DNA of 64,000 nucleotides from Streptomyces minutiscleroticus (GCF_014650875.1 NZ_BMVU01000018.1:1-64000); one strand, 5' to 3'; positions 7,854-17,178 are shown, numbered from the stretch's first letter. Program-made: numbers and translations. The notes: generated from the letters alone by a model not told the origin.

Positions 7854-8924
7854 ATGGCACTCACTCTCGACACTTATCGGCTGCTGGGCCGTTCCGGACT
7901 CCGGGTCTCACCGCTGGCGCTGGGCACGGCGACCTTCGGCACCGAGTGGGGCTGGGGCGCCGAGCGCGACGAGGCGCGCAAGCTCTTCGACCGCTACACC
8001 GAGCTCGGCGGCAACTTCTTCGACACCGCCAGCACCTACACCAACGGCAGCTCCGAGCGGCTGCTCGGCGAATTCGCCCGCGCCAACCGCGACAAGATGG
8101 TGCTGGCGACGAAGTACTCGACGCTGCGCCAGCCCGGTGACCCGAATTCCGGGGGTACCCACCGCAAGAGCATGCTGGCGTCGGTGGAAGCCAGTCTGCG
8201 GCAGCTGAACACCGACTACATCGATCTGCTCTACGTGAACGTATGGGACTTCAGGACGCCGGTGGAGGAGATCCTGCGGGGCCTGGACGACCTGGTGAGG
8301 CAGGGCAAGGTGCTGTACGTGGCGATCTCCAGCGCCCCGGCCTGGCAGGTGTCGCGCATGCAGGCAATCGCCGACCTGCGCGGCTGGTCGCCACTGGTCG
8401 CACTGGAGACCGAGTACAGCCTGATCGAGCGCACCGCGGAGCGTGACCTGATCCCGATGGCACGCGAGATGGGACTCGGCGTGGTCCCCTTCTCCCCGTT
8501 GGGCGGCGGGGTGCTCACCGGCAAGTACAGCCGGGAGGACCAGAACCAGGCGGGCTCCGTTGCCGGCGAAACCGCCAGCAACCGCAAGAGCCTCAACGTC
8601 GCCCTGGGATGGGTCACCGACCGCAACCTCGCCATTGCCGATGCGGTGAAGGAGGTGGCCTCGGAGCTGGGCCGCACACCCGCCCAGGTCGCACTGGCCT
8701 GGACCCTGAACGCCCCGGGCGTGACGGCACCCATCATCGGCGCCCGCACCATCGCGCAGCTGGAGGACAACCTGGGCGCCCTGCAGGTCGACCTCACTCC
8801 TTCCCAGTTGGCCCGCCTCGACGAGGTCAGCGCCATCGACCTCGGCAATCCGCACGACCTGCTCGCCAGCGATCACATCCGCACGGTCACCGCAGGCGAC
8901 ATGAGGATCGAAACCCTCGGCTGA
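7854..8924 (+). CDS. aldo/keto reductase
   Basis: A 356-residue TIM-barrel NADPH-dependent reductase. It starts YRLLGRSGLRVSPLALGT and carries Asp57 and Tyr62 (NFFDTASTYTNG) and Lys87 (LATKYS), three of the catalytic tetrad. The fourth, normally His in the strand DLLYVHVWD, is Asn129 here. The cofactor-loop motif GARTIAQLEDNL is present near the C-terminus. The ribosome-binding site AGGAG precedes ATG. Middle gene of the operon; carbonyl reduction of an unknown substrate is expected, perhaps slower or altered by the His-to-Asn change. Confidence 0.93.
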   Translation: MALTLDTYRLLGRSGLRVSPLALGTATFGTEWGWGAERDEARKLFDRYTELGGNFFDTASTYTNGSSERLLGEFARANRDKMVLATKYSTLRQPGDPNSGGTHRKSMLASVEASLRQLNTDYIDLLYVNVWDFRTPVEEILRGLDDLVRQGKVLYVAISSAPAWQVSRMQAIADLRGWSPLVALETEYSLIERTAERDLIPMAREMGLGVVPFSPLGGGVLTGKYSREDQNQAGSVAGETASNRKSLNVALGWVTDRNLAIADAVKEVASELGRTPAQVALAWTLNAPGVTAPIIGARTIAQLEDNLGALQVDLTPSQLARLDEVSAIDLGNPHDLLASDHIRTVTAGDMRIETLG

Positions 8925-8993
8925 TTCGCTTCATGAACGGCGACATCCAGATATATCGACATGTTTTTGATGATGGAACGGAGCAACCTCGGT

Positions 8994-9740
8994 ATGGGTA
9001 GGTACAGCGACAAGAACGCGGTGATCACGGGTGGCAGCAGCGGCATGGGGCTCGCGCTGGCGGAGCTGCTGGTGCAAGGCGGAGCCCGCGTGGTGATCAC
9101 CGGCCGTTCTCAGGTCAAGCTCGACGCGGCACGCGAGCGGCTCGGCGGGAATGCCGTGGCCGTCCGGGCGGATGTGGCCTCACTGTCCGACCTGGATATG
9201 CTCGCCGGCCGTGTAAAGAGCGAGCTCGGCTCGATCGAGGCCTTGTTCGTCAACGCCGGCATCTCACCCCTCACGCCCCTCGAGTCGACGACCGAGGACG
9301 TGTACGACGAGCTGTTCGCGATCAACGTCAAGGGCGCCTTCTTCACTGTGCAGAAGCTCGCTCCGCTGCTGAGCGCGAACGCCGGCATCGTCCTCACCAC
9401 CTCGATCGCGAACGTCATCGGCATGGTGGACACCAGCGTCTATGCGGCCGGCAAGGCGGCGCTGCGCTCGATGGCCCGCAGCTTCTCCCGCGAGCTGCTT
9501 CCGCGGGGAATCCGTGTCAATGCGATCAGCCCGGGTCCCATCGACTCGGGGATCCTGGAGACGATGAACTTGTCCAAAGAGGCCGCCGACCAGTTCAGGG
9601 CGGAACGGACCGCGAGCAACCCCATGAAGCGCTACGGCACCGTCGAAGAGTTCGCCAAGGCGGCCGCATTCCTCGCCTTCGATGCCACGTACACCACCGG
9701 CGTCGAGCTGGCCGTGGACGGCGGCGAAACCCAGCTCTGA
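8994..9740 (+). CDS. SDR family oxidoreductase
   Basis: A 248-residue classical SDR with GGSSGMG, VNAG and the complete catalytic set: Ser in TTSIAN, then VYAAGK. It ends with the family-typical DGGETQL. ATG 8994 gives MGRYSDKNAVITGG; in-frame ATGs 24 and 33 bp upstream are possible but would add non-homologous residues. Third gene of the operon controlled by the TetR at 6357, 69 bp after the aldo/keto reductase. It is the active counterpart of the triad-less SDR at the head of the operon. Confidence 0.93.
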   Translation: MGRYSDKNAVITGGSSGMGLALAELLVQGGARVVITGRSQVKLDAARERLGGNAVAVRADVASLSDLDMLAGRVKSELGSIEALFVNAGISPLTPLESTTEDVYDELFAINVKGAFFTVQKLAPLLSANAGIVLTTSIANVIGMVDTSVYAAGKAALRSMARSFSRELLPRGIRVNAISPGPIDSGILETMNLSKEAADQFRAERTASNPMKRYGTVEEFAKAAAFLAFDATYTTGVELAVDGGETQL

Positions 9741-9820
9741 GCTCGTCTGCCGTCCCGCCAAGGGCGTAAGGCCCGCTACCACGGCGGTTTCGGGGGCGCT
9801 GCAACACGTGGTCGTGTCGT

Positions 9821-9925
9821 TCAGGCCGCGAGCAGTTCATGCAGGCGCTCGGCTGGGGTTTCCCGGCCGAGCGTTTTGCGTGGGCGGCCATCGAGTTCGG
9901 CGGCGACGGCGTCAAGGTGCTCGCA
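9821..9925 (-). pseudogene. IS30-family transposase tail
   Basis: About 31 codons end in ELDGRPRKTLGRETPAERL, the conserved C-terminus of IS30-type transposases. Upstream codons do not continue the family. A short unexplained reading (VPIAYEQHLVTSTLAA and stop) lies between it and the Tn3 fragment at 10059. Confidence 0.65.
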
Positions 9926-10058
9926 CCAGGAGGTTGTCGCGGCCCACGAAACACGCCGACTGAACCTTCCCCCGTGAAGTGGACACCTGTTCGTGTCGTC
10001 ATGCGGCGAGGGTGCTGGTGACCAGATGCTGTTCGTAGGCGATCGGAACCCCAGCTCC

Positions 10059-10652
10059 TCACCCCAGGGCCGCCGCCGGTCCACCCTCGGGCGCGCGCGG
10101 CCCGGGCACGGCGTCCCGGGCGGTCAGGTCCGGGTCGAGGCGTCTGTTCGTGTCCAGCTCGAACCGGCCGTAGGGATTCACATGGGTCCAGAACAGCGGG
10201 GGGAGCGCCCGCCGGTCCGCGCCGGTGAGGGTGCCAGCCCACCTCGGATCGGCGAGGACCTGCTGCATCAGCAGCGTGTTGACATGGACCGGGGCGGACT
10301 GGAGCAGATGCAGCGCGAGCATCGATACCTCCTGGGACTCCTTGTCCTGTCCGGCCAGGTCGCCGTCCTTGCCGTAGAAGAGGTCCTTGTTCGCGGAGTT
10401 CCAGTCCTCCACGCCCTGCAGGCCCTCGTGGATCTCCTGGCGCAGTTCGACGTCGGCGAGGTAGTCGCAAACGAACGCCGTACGCACCGCCCGGCTCAGC
10501 TCCTCGATCGCCTGGTAGGTGGGGTGCTTGGGGCCACCGCGGGTGAAGCGGCGCAGGACCTGCTCGGCTTCGGCGGTGCCCGGGCGCAGGGCGGTGGTGT
10601 ACTCCACGATCTGGTCGTACTGCTGGCGGATCAGATCCCAGTCACTGGCCTT
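10059..10652 (-). pseudogene. Tn3-family transposase fragment
   Basis: An uninterrupted frame of nearly 200 codons reads DWDLIRQQYDQIVEYTTAL, EQVLRRFTRGGPKHPTYQA, WNSANKDLFYGKDGDL and LFWTHVNPYGRFELD. These are conserved segments of the catalytic C-terminal domain of Streptomyces Tn3-like transposases. There is no start; the 5' part is replaced by IS630 sequence at about 10650, suggesting IS630 insertion and deletion. Confidence 0.8.
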
Positions 10653-11100
10653 TTTGCCGTGGTGTCGTCAAGGTGAGACCGGTTCCGGCGAGGCAGCCGT
10701 TGATGGCGTCGCTGCGGTACTGGATCTGGCGGAGGCCGTGTCGGAGGCTACGCATCAGCTGCTCGGGATCGGTGAAGGCGGTGTCGGCCTGGCTGCTGCG
10801 CCGCAGCAGGGACCAGATTCCCTCGACGGGGTTCAGACCGGGTGCGTAGGCCGGCAGGAAGTAGTGGGTGATCCAGGCACGGGAATCGATGGACTTCCGC
10901 AGCCGGGTGTCTTTGTGCACGTTCAGATGATCCCGGACGAGCACGATCGGGGCACCGAGCTGTTGATGGGCGGCGATCAGCAGATCGCGGTACCCGCTCC
11001 AGGTGAAACTGCGTCTGCCACCTCGTCCGTGGTCGGCGTGCCGCTTCGGCCGGCAGATCACACGAGAGCGCTCGCCCTGCTTGTAGCCAGTGCGAGTACA
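10642..11100 (-). pseudogene. IS630-family transposase, C-terminal half
   Basis: The frame reads from CTRTGYKQGERSR through RRSFTWSGYRDLLIAAH, VLVRDHLNVH and FLPAYAPGLNPVEGIWSLL, the DDE_3 core of IS630/Tc1-like transposases including the catalytic D and E regions. The N-terminal DNA-binding half is absent. At its 5' side it runs into the end of the FG-GAP gene, whose last codons come from IS630 sequence. At the other side it joins the Tn3 fragment. Confidence 0.8.
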
Positions 11101-12536
11101 GTGCCAAGTCGAGCGCCGGAGGTGGTGCCGATGGTGGTGCGGCCGTAGTAGACCCCGCTGGCCAGGTTGTAGACGCCGGCCGCGCTGTCGATCTGGAGGA
11201 TGCTGCCGTCGCCGTCGTTCTCACCGCTGATGCCGATGGCCAGGTCGGGCCCGCCGGTGCCGGTGAGATCGGTGAGGACGACGTCGGAGCCGAATCGGTC
11301 GCCGGGCTCGCCGACGCCGGGGGTGGCACCGGTGTCCTGGGAGAGCAGGACGCTGCCGGTACCGGTCAGCCCGTCGCGTGTACCGGTCCCTGACAGCAGC
11401 AGGGCCATGCCGACGTCGGCGCCGTTGACGGTGTCCTCGCCGGGCAGGCCGGTGAGGACATCCATCCTGCCGTCGCCATTGAAGTCGGCGACGGCGACCG
11501 CGGATCCCATGGCGTCGCCGGCTTCGGCTGCGCCGGGGACTTCGGGGCTGTCCTGGTGAACAGTGCGCGCGGTCGCGGCGTCCAGAGCGATCTCGGTGGA
11601 GGCGCGGGCACGGCCGTACACCACGGTGACCTGACCGCCGGCATGCGCCTTGGACTCCGCGGTCGCGGCCTGGCCGATGACCAGGTCGTCGCGGCCGTCA
11701 CCGTCGAGGTCGCCGACGGCGAGGGAGCGTCCGCCGGGGGTCTCCAGGAGCCGGCCGCTCTGCAGGCCGTACGGCGATCCGTGCTCGACCATGACGTACG
11801 ACTTGCCCAGGTGGTCGCGGAAGTTGATCGCGACATCGTCGTAGCCGTCACCGTCGAAGTCGGCGCTGACGGCGGCGGTGTGGTCGATGGCGCCGTCGGA
11901 GAGCAGCATGGTGCTGCGGGTCCCGTCGTCGGCGCGGATCGTCTGGAAGCCCTGGCCGCCGTCGCCCTCGCCGACCGCGAGGATGTCGCCCTTGCCGTCG
12001 TCGTCGAAGTCGCCGACGGTCACGGCGGCGCCGACGCCGACTCCGGCCGGGGTGGACGGTGAGGTGGTGGTGAAGGAGAAGCCCTCGGTCATGCCGCTGG
12101 CGCCGTCCAGTACCGTGATCGCGCCGCGGTCGGCGTGGCCGCTGGTGTCGTCCTCGCCGGGGGCGCCGATGACCAGGTCGAGTCGGCCGTCACCGTCGAT
12201 GTCGCCGGTGGCGGTTGCGGCGCCGAAGCGGTCGCCGGTCTCGTCGGCGCCGGGCACGCCGGGCGAGTCCTGAGTGAGGGTCTTGCGGGCAGCCGCGTTC
12301 GGACCGCTCGCGCTGCCGGGGAGCACGGTGACCCTGCCCGTGCTCGAGTCGTCCTGCGGTACGCCGACGACCAGGTCGGTACTGCCGTCGGCGTCGAAGT
12401 CGGGCCGGGAGGCGGCGGGGGCGCTGTCGGCGGCCTGGGCGGCGGGCACACCGCCGGCCGCGGTCAGTGCCACGGCTCCCGCCGCCAGCCACGTGCGGAA
12501 CCGACCGGGGAGTGCGGTACGGGTGTGCCTGCCCAT
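11058..12536 (-). CDS. secreted FG-GAP beta-propeller protein, 3' end altered
   Basis: A 492-residue exported protein: Arg-rich start, hydrophobic core, then AAQA cleavage region near residue 35. It has repeated FG-GAP/integrin-like blades with Ca2+ loops of the form DxDGDGxxD and VIGAPGEDD-like strands. No catalytic domain is seen; such propellers usually mediate binding outside the cell. ATG 12536 follows GGAGGG at ten bases; a longer upstream frame overlaps the terminator and is unlikely. The last 15 or so codons derive from an inserted IS630 fragment, so the original C-terminus is lost. Confidence 0.85.
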   Translation of the reverse strand: MGRHTRTALPGRFRTWLAAGAVALTAAGGVPAAQAADSAPAASRPDFDADGSTDLVVGVPQDDSSTGRVTVLPGSASGPNAAARKTLTQDSPGVPGADETGDRFGAATATGDIDGDGRLDLVIGAPGEDDTSGHADRGAITVLDGASGMTEGFSFTTTSPSTPAGVGVGAAVTVGDFDDDGKGDILAVGEGDGGQGFQTIRADDGTRSTMLLSDGAIDHTAAVSADFDGDGYDDVAINFRDHLGKSYVMVEHGSPYGLQSGRLLETPGGRSLAVGDLDGDGRDDLVIGQAATAESKAHAGGQVTVVYGRARASTEIALDAATARTVHQDSPEVPGAAEAGDAMGSAVAVADFNGDGRMDVLTGLPGEDTVNGADVGMALLLSGTGTRDGLTGTGSVLLSQDTGATPGVGEPGDRFGSDVVLTDLTGTGGPDLAIGISGENDGDGSILQIDSAAGVYNLASGVYYGRTTIGTTSGARLGTVLALATSRASALV

Positions 12537-12575
12537 GGATAAGCGTCCCTCCTGATGATGCGGATGGTTCGGCGC

Positions 12576-12610
12576 GGGTGGTCCGCCGCCCGTCGGGCGG
12601 CGGACCACCC
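12576..12610 (-). terminator. intrinsic terminator-like hairpin
   Basis: Perfect 16-bp arms (GGGTGGTCCGCCGCCC and its complement) with a 3-base loop begin directly after the phospholipase D-like gene's stop. It separates that gene from the FG-GAP gene downstream on the same strand. No U-tract, as is common in Streptomyces. Confidence 0.8.
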
Positions 12611-12612
12611 GG

Positions 12613-13893
12613 TCACGGAGCGGCGAGGGTACCCTGCTCGCGGGTGGCGACGGAGCCCCGGCACTCGGGGGTGTCATCGGCGATGCCGGGCCGCGCGGCG
12701 CCGAAGATGTCGGCGAAGCGGGCGGCGTACGCGTCGTGCACCGCGTCGTCGTCGATCTTCAGCAGCGCTTCGTCGTTCCGACGCAGCGCGGGGTTGCTGT
12801 AGTTGTGGCTGCCGGTCCACACGAGCTTGTCCGGCTTGCTCAGGTACGCGCCCTCGATCAGCAGGAACTTGGAGTGGATGAGCCTGCGGCTGTTGGTCGG
12901 GTCGGTGTCGTCCTCGTGGTTCTCGCAGCGGACGGCAGGGCCACCGCTGTAATGAAGCGTCTTCCAGACGGTGGCGCCGGCCGAGGAGTAGACGATCGAG
13001 ACGCCGCAGCCCTGGGAGCGCAAGGCGGCGAGTTTCGTGGCGACGGCGGTGCGGGTGAACAGGAACATGCCGAGGCGGATCTCGGTGGTGCGCCGGACGC
13101 CGTCGGCGTCGGTGTACGTGCAGCCGGTGATGTTGTCGAGGATGCCGACCACGGTGTCCGTGCTCGCGGTGGTACCGGCCCGCGGGAAGAAGTACGGCTT
13201 GTACGGGCCGGAGGTGGGCTGGGTGGTGTAGGTCCAGGAGTCCCAGTCCATGCCGGCGAGCTTGGCGAAGTACGCGCTGTAGGAGGCGTGCAGGACCGGG
13301 TCGGCGGCGACGTAGGCGTCGTTGTACATCTTCGTCCAGCTGGCGGTGGTGAAGTTGGAGGATGTCTGCACCACCACGTCCTTGACGCCGCCGGTGTCGG
13401 AGAAGAGCCAGAACTTGTTGTGGTTGATGGAGTCGCCGAGCGCGGGATCACCGAGGCAGGACTTGCCGACAGGACACATCCCGGCGAACGAGGGCCGGCT
13501 GCGGTCGGTGCCCAGGGCGGTGGCGAGAATGCTGTAGGTGGTGGACTCGGGCCTGCTGCTGACGCTGCCCTCGTCGAGCATGACCTGCACGTCGACCTGG
13601 CGTTCGGTGTGCGCGGCGACCAGGGCACGGGCGACTTCGGCGTCCCAGAACTGGTAGACGGTCACCTTGATGTCCGAGCCCGGTGCGGCGTCGGCGATGA
13701 GGCCGAGGATGCGCAGCCGTATCGCCTGCTGTTCCTCCACCGCGCCGTCGGGCTGGTTGAACACCCAGCCGGTCCGGTTGGTGGCCGCCCATGCCGGCGG
13801 GGCGGTGCCGCCCAGCAGGCCGGCGAAGGCGAGCAGCAGGGTCGTCGCGGCGAGCGCGACGGGACGGACGAGGCGGTGCAGCGCGCCGGACAT
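12613..13893 (-). CDS. secreted phospholipase D-like protein
   Basis: 426 residues with a signal peptide ending near PAWAATN (residues 33-39). Two PLD half-sites are visible: HNKFWLFSD (His158, Lys160) with SSNFT after it, and HSKFLLIE (His340, Lys342) followed by GSHNYSNPALRRNDE. The spacing in the first (five residues before Asp) and Glu instead of Asp in the second depart from the strict HxKx4D pattern, so the activity may be phosphodiesterase or nuclease-like rather than true phospholipase D. The start has AGGAG at the right distance. It is followed by a strong hairpin. Confidence 0.88.
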   Translation of the reverse strand: MSGALHRLVRPVALAATTLLLAFAGLLGGTAPPAWAATNRTGWVFNQPDGAVEEQQAIRLRILGLIADAAPGSDIKVTVYQFWDAEVARALVAAHTERQVDVQVMLDEGSVSSRPESTTYSILATALGTDRSRPSFAGMCPVGKSCLGDPALGDSINHNKFWLFSDTGGVKDVVVQTSSNFTTASWTKMYNDAYVAADPVLHASYSAYFAKLAGMDWDSWTYTTQPTSGPYKPYFFPRAGTTASTDTVVGILDNITGCTYTDADGVRRTTEIRLGMFLFTRTAVATKLAALRSQGCGVSIVYSSAGATVWKTLHYSGGPAVRCENHEDDTDPTNSRRLIHSKFLLIEGAYLSKPDKLVWTGSHNYSNPALRRNDEALLKIDDDAVHDAYAARFADIFGAARPGIADDTPECRGSVATREQGTLAAP

Positions 13894-13954
13894 GTGGTCT
13901 CCTGGGTGGTGCGGGGGTGGGTGTCGACGGGGAGTCGGGCCGGTGAAGCCCGGA

Positions 13955-13981
13955 GGGCTCCCGAAGGTGTTCCGGGAGCCC
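13955..13981 (-). terminator. terminator-like hairpin
   Basis: GGGCTCCCG and CGGGAGCCC form a 9-bp stem around a 9-base loop, placed between the end of the trypsin-like/FG-GAP gene (14039) and the start of the phospholipase D-like gene. It probably ends the upstream transcript on the minus strand. Confidence 0.65.
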
Positions 13982-14038
13982 CGTGCCGACCGGCCGACGA
14001 CCTGCGGGAAGTGGCTGGTGGCCGACGGTCGTGCCGGC

Positions 14039-16243
14039 TCAGCGCGCGGCGTGGCCGAAAGCGGTGCCCGTCGCGGGCAGGCCGCCGGCGCCGGGCTGGT
14101 AGGTGGTCACCGTTTTGTCGGTGCCGCCGGGAACGACGTTGCCGACCGGCAGGGCGTGCAGGGCGCCGTAGGTGCTGGGCCCGTAGGGCATGCCGGCGTA
14201 CAGATGGGTGCCGGTGAAGTGGATGCTCTGTCCCAGACGGCTGCCCGCGGCGGGGGCCCCGGGGATGCCGTCGCCGTCGCCGGCTTCGATCCACAGGTCG
14301 TTGTCACCGGCCGCACCCAGCATCGAGAAGACGTGGATCGCACCGGACTCGGCTGCGGTACCGATCGCCTCGCCCGGGGTGCCCACGGCGACCAGCAGGG
14401 TGGCGGTGGTGGCGACGTTGCGCGGAGCGGTGTTGATCGCGGTCAGGCTCTCGCCCATCCGGTCCCCGGTCTCCGAGGTGCCCGAGACCATGCCCTCCCC
14501 GTCGCGCTGACGCAGTTCACGCAGGTAGTCCCAGGTGCTGTCGGAGTTGATCCGAACCAGGATCGCACGGCCGGCGTCGGCCTTGTCGGCGCCGTTGACG
14601 GCGGTGGTCTCACCGGGCGAACCGATCGCCAGCATCGAGGAGTCGGCGGTGGCCGAACCGGTGGCGCGGTAGGCGGTCATGGCCAGGGCGGCGCCGAACT
14701 CGTCGCCCGCCTCGGCGGCACCGGTCACCGCGCTGTCGTCCTGGTCGATGCCTCCGATGGAGGTGGGCCGGCCGTCCGCGTCCAGGGTGTGGCTGAAGAG
14801 GGCCACTGTGCCGGAGTCGGCCGCGGTGCCGACGGCCTCGCCGGGCTCGCCGATGGCGAAGAAGTTCTCGTCGCCCGCGACGGCGGCACCGAACTCGTCG
14901 CCGGCCTCGACCACTCCGGGCACTCCGGTGGGCAGGTCCTGGTGGAGGGTGCGGCTGGTGTCGCCGCAGACGTAGAAGGCCATTCCGCCCTCGGCCTCGG
15001 TGCCGACGGACTCGCCCGGTACGCCGATGAGGATCCAGGGGCGGCCTGCGGCCGTGGTGCCGGCCGCGAGGGTCTGGCCCATGCGGTCGCCGGCCTCGGA
15101 GGCCGAGGCGAGGATCGAACCGGTGCCCGCGCCCTGCTCCAGGTGCTTGTTCTTCACCGCACCGGTTCTCAGTCCGCTGCGGCCTCCGAAGAGCACGTCG
15201 GCCATGCCCGCGTTCGCGGCGCCGTCCAGGGCCTCTCCCGGGGCGGCGACCACCAGGTCGGTGTAGCCGTCCTCGTTGTAGTCGACGGTGGCCGGCGCCT
15301 CGCCGAAGCCGTCGTTCGCCTCGGCCGCGCCGGGCGCCCAGTCCAGGTCCTGGTCGATCTGGGCGGTGCCCTTGCCGCCGCCGTACACGATCCGCACCAG
15401 GCCGGCACCGGCGTCCCCGCCCGCACTCGCCTCGGGATCGGCGACGGCGATGTCCTCGACACCGTCACCGTTGAAGTCGGTGATCGCGGGGGCGCCGGCC
15501 TCGGAGTCGATCCAGGGCTTCAGGTCGTCGACCCGGGCGGTGACGCCCGCGGTGCTGGTCCGGGTGGCCTCGGTGCCGAAGCAACCGCCTTGCAAGGACT
15601 GGCTGTTGAGGGCGACCAGCTGGACGGTGGAGCCGGTGCCGCGAAGGACCGGACCGTCGGAGTCACCCATGCTCGCGGCGGCGTCCTTGCCGGTGACGGC
15701 AGCCGTGGTGGCGGCGGCCGAGTCCACGGTGTAGGTGCCGGTGTGCAGGCTCAGCGGCACCCATTCGTCCTTGGTACGGCCGTAGCCCGCGAACGTCAGC
15801 TCCTCCCCGGCGGTGGGTGCGGTGGTGGCCAGGGTGGCGGGCGCGACATCGGTGACCGGCCGGTTCATGCGGGCCAGGACCACATCGCGGTCGGTGCGCG
15901 GCACCAGTTCCACGACCTGACGCACCGCGCCGGAGGCGCTGGCCGGATCGGTACGGCCGGTGGTGGCGGTGACCGTCTCCTTGGGCGCACCGGCGTCGAC
16001 GGCGAGGCTCGTCGCCGGGTCGGCGGCGAAGCAGCTCGTGGCGGTGAGCAGCCATGCGGCGTCGACCAGGACACCGGAGCAGCCCCGTTCGTGGTCACCG
16101 ATGATCAGCTGTGCGGTGTGGGCGTACGTGGTGCCGGCGGCTGGGGCGACGGCTTGGGCGGGTAGGACGGTGAACGCACTGGTGGCAAGCGTTGCGGCGA
16201 GCAGGGTGCTCGTCAGCGCAGCGCGCGGGCGTAGGTGAGGCAC
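14039..16243 (-). CDS. trypsin-fold (pseudoprotease) plus FG-GAP propeller, secreted
   Basis: 734 residues from GTG 16243. There is a signal peptide (cleavage near PAQAVA, residue 30), then an S1 serine-protease-like domain to about 250, then FG-GAP/integrin-like repeats with Ca2+ loops such as DFNGDGVED to the end. The catalytic His region reads WLLTATSCF, so His is Ser70. Asp (TDRDVVLARM, Asp120) and Ser (GDSDGP, Ser195) remain. Without the His it is unlikely to be a normal protease; a binding role outside the cell is inferred. A truncated copy lies just upstream on the same strand. Confidence 0.85.
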   Translation of the reverse strand: MPHLRPRAALTSTLLAATLATSAFTVLPAQAVAPAAGTTYAHTAQLIIGDHERGCSGVLVDAAWLLTATSCFAADPATSLAVDAGAPKETVTATTGRTDPASASGAVRQVVELVPRTDRDVVLARMNRPVTDVAPATLATTAPTAGEELTFAGYGRTKDEWVPLSLHTGTYTVDSAAATTAAVTGKDAAASMGDSDGPVLRGTGSTVQLVALNSQSLQGGCFGTEATRTSTAGVTARVDDLKPWIDSEAGAPAITDFNGDGVEDIAVADPEASAGGDAGAGLVRIVYGGGKGTAQIDQDLDWAPGAAEANDGFGEAPATVDYNEDGYTDLVVAAPGEALDGAANAGMADVLFGGRSGLRTGAVKNKHLEQGAGTGSILASASEAGDRMGQTLAAGTTAAGRPWILIGVPGESVGTEAEGGMAFYVCGDTSRTLHQDLPTGVPGVVEAGDEFGAAVAGDENFFAIGEPGEAVGTAADSGTVALFSHTLDADGRPTSIGGIDQDDSAVTGAAEAGDEFGAALAMTAYRATGSATADSSMLAIGSPGETTAVNGADKADAGRAILVRINSDSTWDYLRELRQRDGEGMVSGTSETGDRMGESLTAINTAPRNVATTATLLVAVGTPGEAIGTAAESGAIHVFSMLGAAGDNDLWIEAGDGDGIPGAPAAGSRLGQSIHFTGTHLYAGMPYGPSTYGALHALPVGNVVPGGTDKTVTTYQPGAGGLPATGTAFGHAAR

Positions 16244-16335
16244 GGTGGTGTTCCCTGGTGGTTCAGTGGTGCGTGAGTGGTTTGAGGGGCTATTGAGCTG
16301 CTGAGCCCGAACAGCCCGAAGCACGCTTCAGCGGA

Positions 16336-16881
16336 TCAGCCGATGGTGGGCCACATGGCGGAGCGGGTACCGACCGTGCCCCGGCCGTCGCCACCGATGC
16401 GCCCGTAGCCGGCAATGGTCAGTTCCTCACCGGTGACGGGCGCATCGGTGGCGACGGCAACGGGGGTGATGCCGGTGACCGGCCGGTCCAGGCGGGCCAG
16501 TGTCAGGTCCCGGTCGGTACGGGGATCCAGTTGGGTGACCTTGCGTACCTGCCCGGTGGTGGAGGTGAGGTCGGTGCGGCCGATGGTGGCGGTGGTGACG
16601 AGCTTCGGCGCTCCGGCGCCGAGGGCGGTCGGGTTGTTCGGGTCGTCGGCGAAGCAACTGGAGGCGGTCAGCAGCCATTGACTGTCCACGAGCACGGCCG
16701 AGCAGGCACGCATGGTGTCGTCCGCGCCGATGACGAGGCGGGCGGTGAAGGAGCGGGATCGGGCCGTGGCGCCAGGCCCGGTGACCGCCTGAGCCGACAG
16801 CGGGGGCAGAGCGGCCGCACAGGTGAGCGTCATGATCGTCAGACTGCTGGTCAGCGCTCTGCGGCGACGTGGAGAGGGCAC
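16336..16881 (-). pseudogene. truncated copy of the S1-like domain protein
   Basis: 181 residues closely resembling the first 160 of the neighbouring trypsin-like/FG-GAP protein: signal peptide, ARLVIGADD start, WLLTASSCF (again Ser in place of the catalytic His), TDRDLTLARL and GEELTIAGYGRI. It then ends abruptly before the Ser motif and has no propeller. The pair looks like a tandem duplication with 3' loss. A short secreted protein could still be made from GTG 16881. Confidence 0.65.
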
Positions 16882-16971
16882 AGTTGTTCCTGTTTCAGAC
16901 AGAGGCGAGTGAGCGCATGCGGCGGGACTTGCCGTGAACCGGCGGAAGGCCTTGCGCCAGAGGAGGGTTGA

Positions 16972-17178
16972 TCAGTCCGGGACGTGCGGTTTGACGAGTA
17001 CCGTCGGATCGCCGGACTCGCCGCAGCCAGTGGAGCCGTCGGCAGGCGCGTTGACGACGGTGGCCTTCAGGGGAGAGAACGCGATCCAGATGCCGTAAGC
17101 CCTGGAGATCTCGACTGCGAGGAAGGCAAGCTCGGCCGTGATGTCGAAACGGACATCCTGTTGCCCGCTCCAGCTCAT
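16972..17178 (-). CDS. hypothetical 68-residue reading frame
   Basis: A short minus-strand frame with moderate third-position GC bias and a plausible mixed composition (DVRFDITAELAFLAVEISRA). No family is recognised. It begins about 40 bp after the stop of the small secreted protein gene. It may be a decayed domain or chance. Confidence 0.25.
   Translation of the reverse strand: MSWSGQQDVRFDITAELAFLAVEISRAYGIWIAFSPLKATVVNAPADGSTGCGESGDPTVLVKPHVPD

Noticed and set aside
12736..14217. Open frame of 493 codons on the plus strand
   Set aside because: It is antisense to the phospholipase D-like and FG-GAP region and rich in Gly/Ala/Val from GC skew, with no family match; a shadow.
13667..16165. 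Open frame of 832 codons on the plus strand
   Set aside because: Antisense to the trypsin-fold/FG-GAP gene, whose repeats keep the opposite strand free of stops; composition is not protein-like.
11058..16243. Repeated segments that might suggest a CRISPR array or tandem repeats
   Set aside because: They are degenerate codons for FG-GAP blades within coding frames, without constant spacer length or exact repeats.
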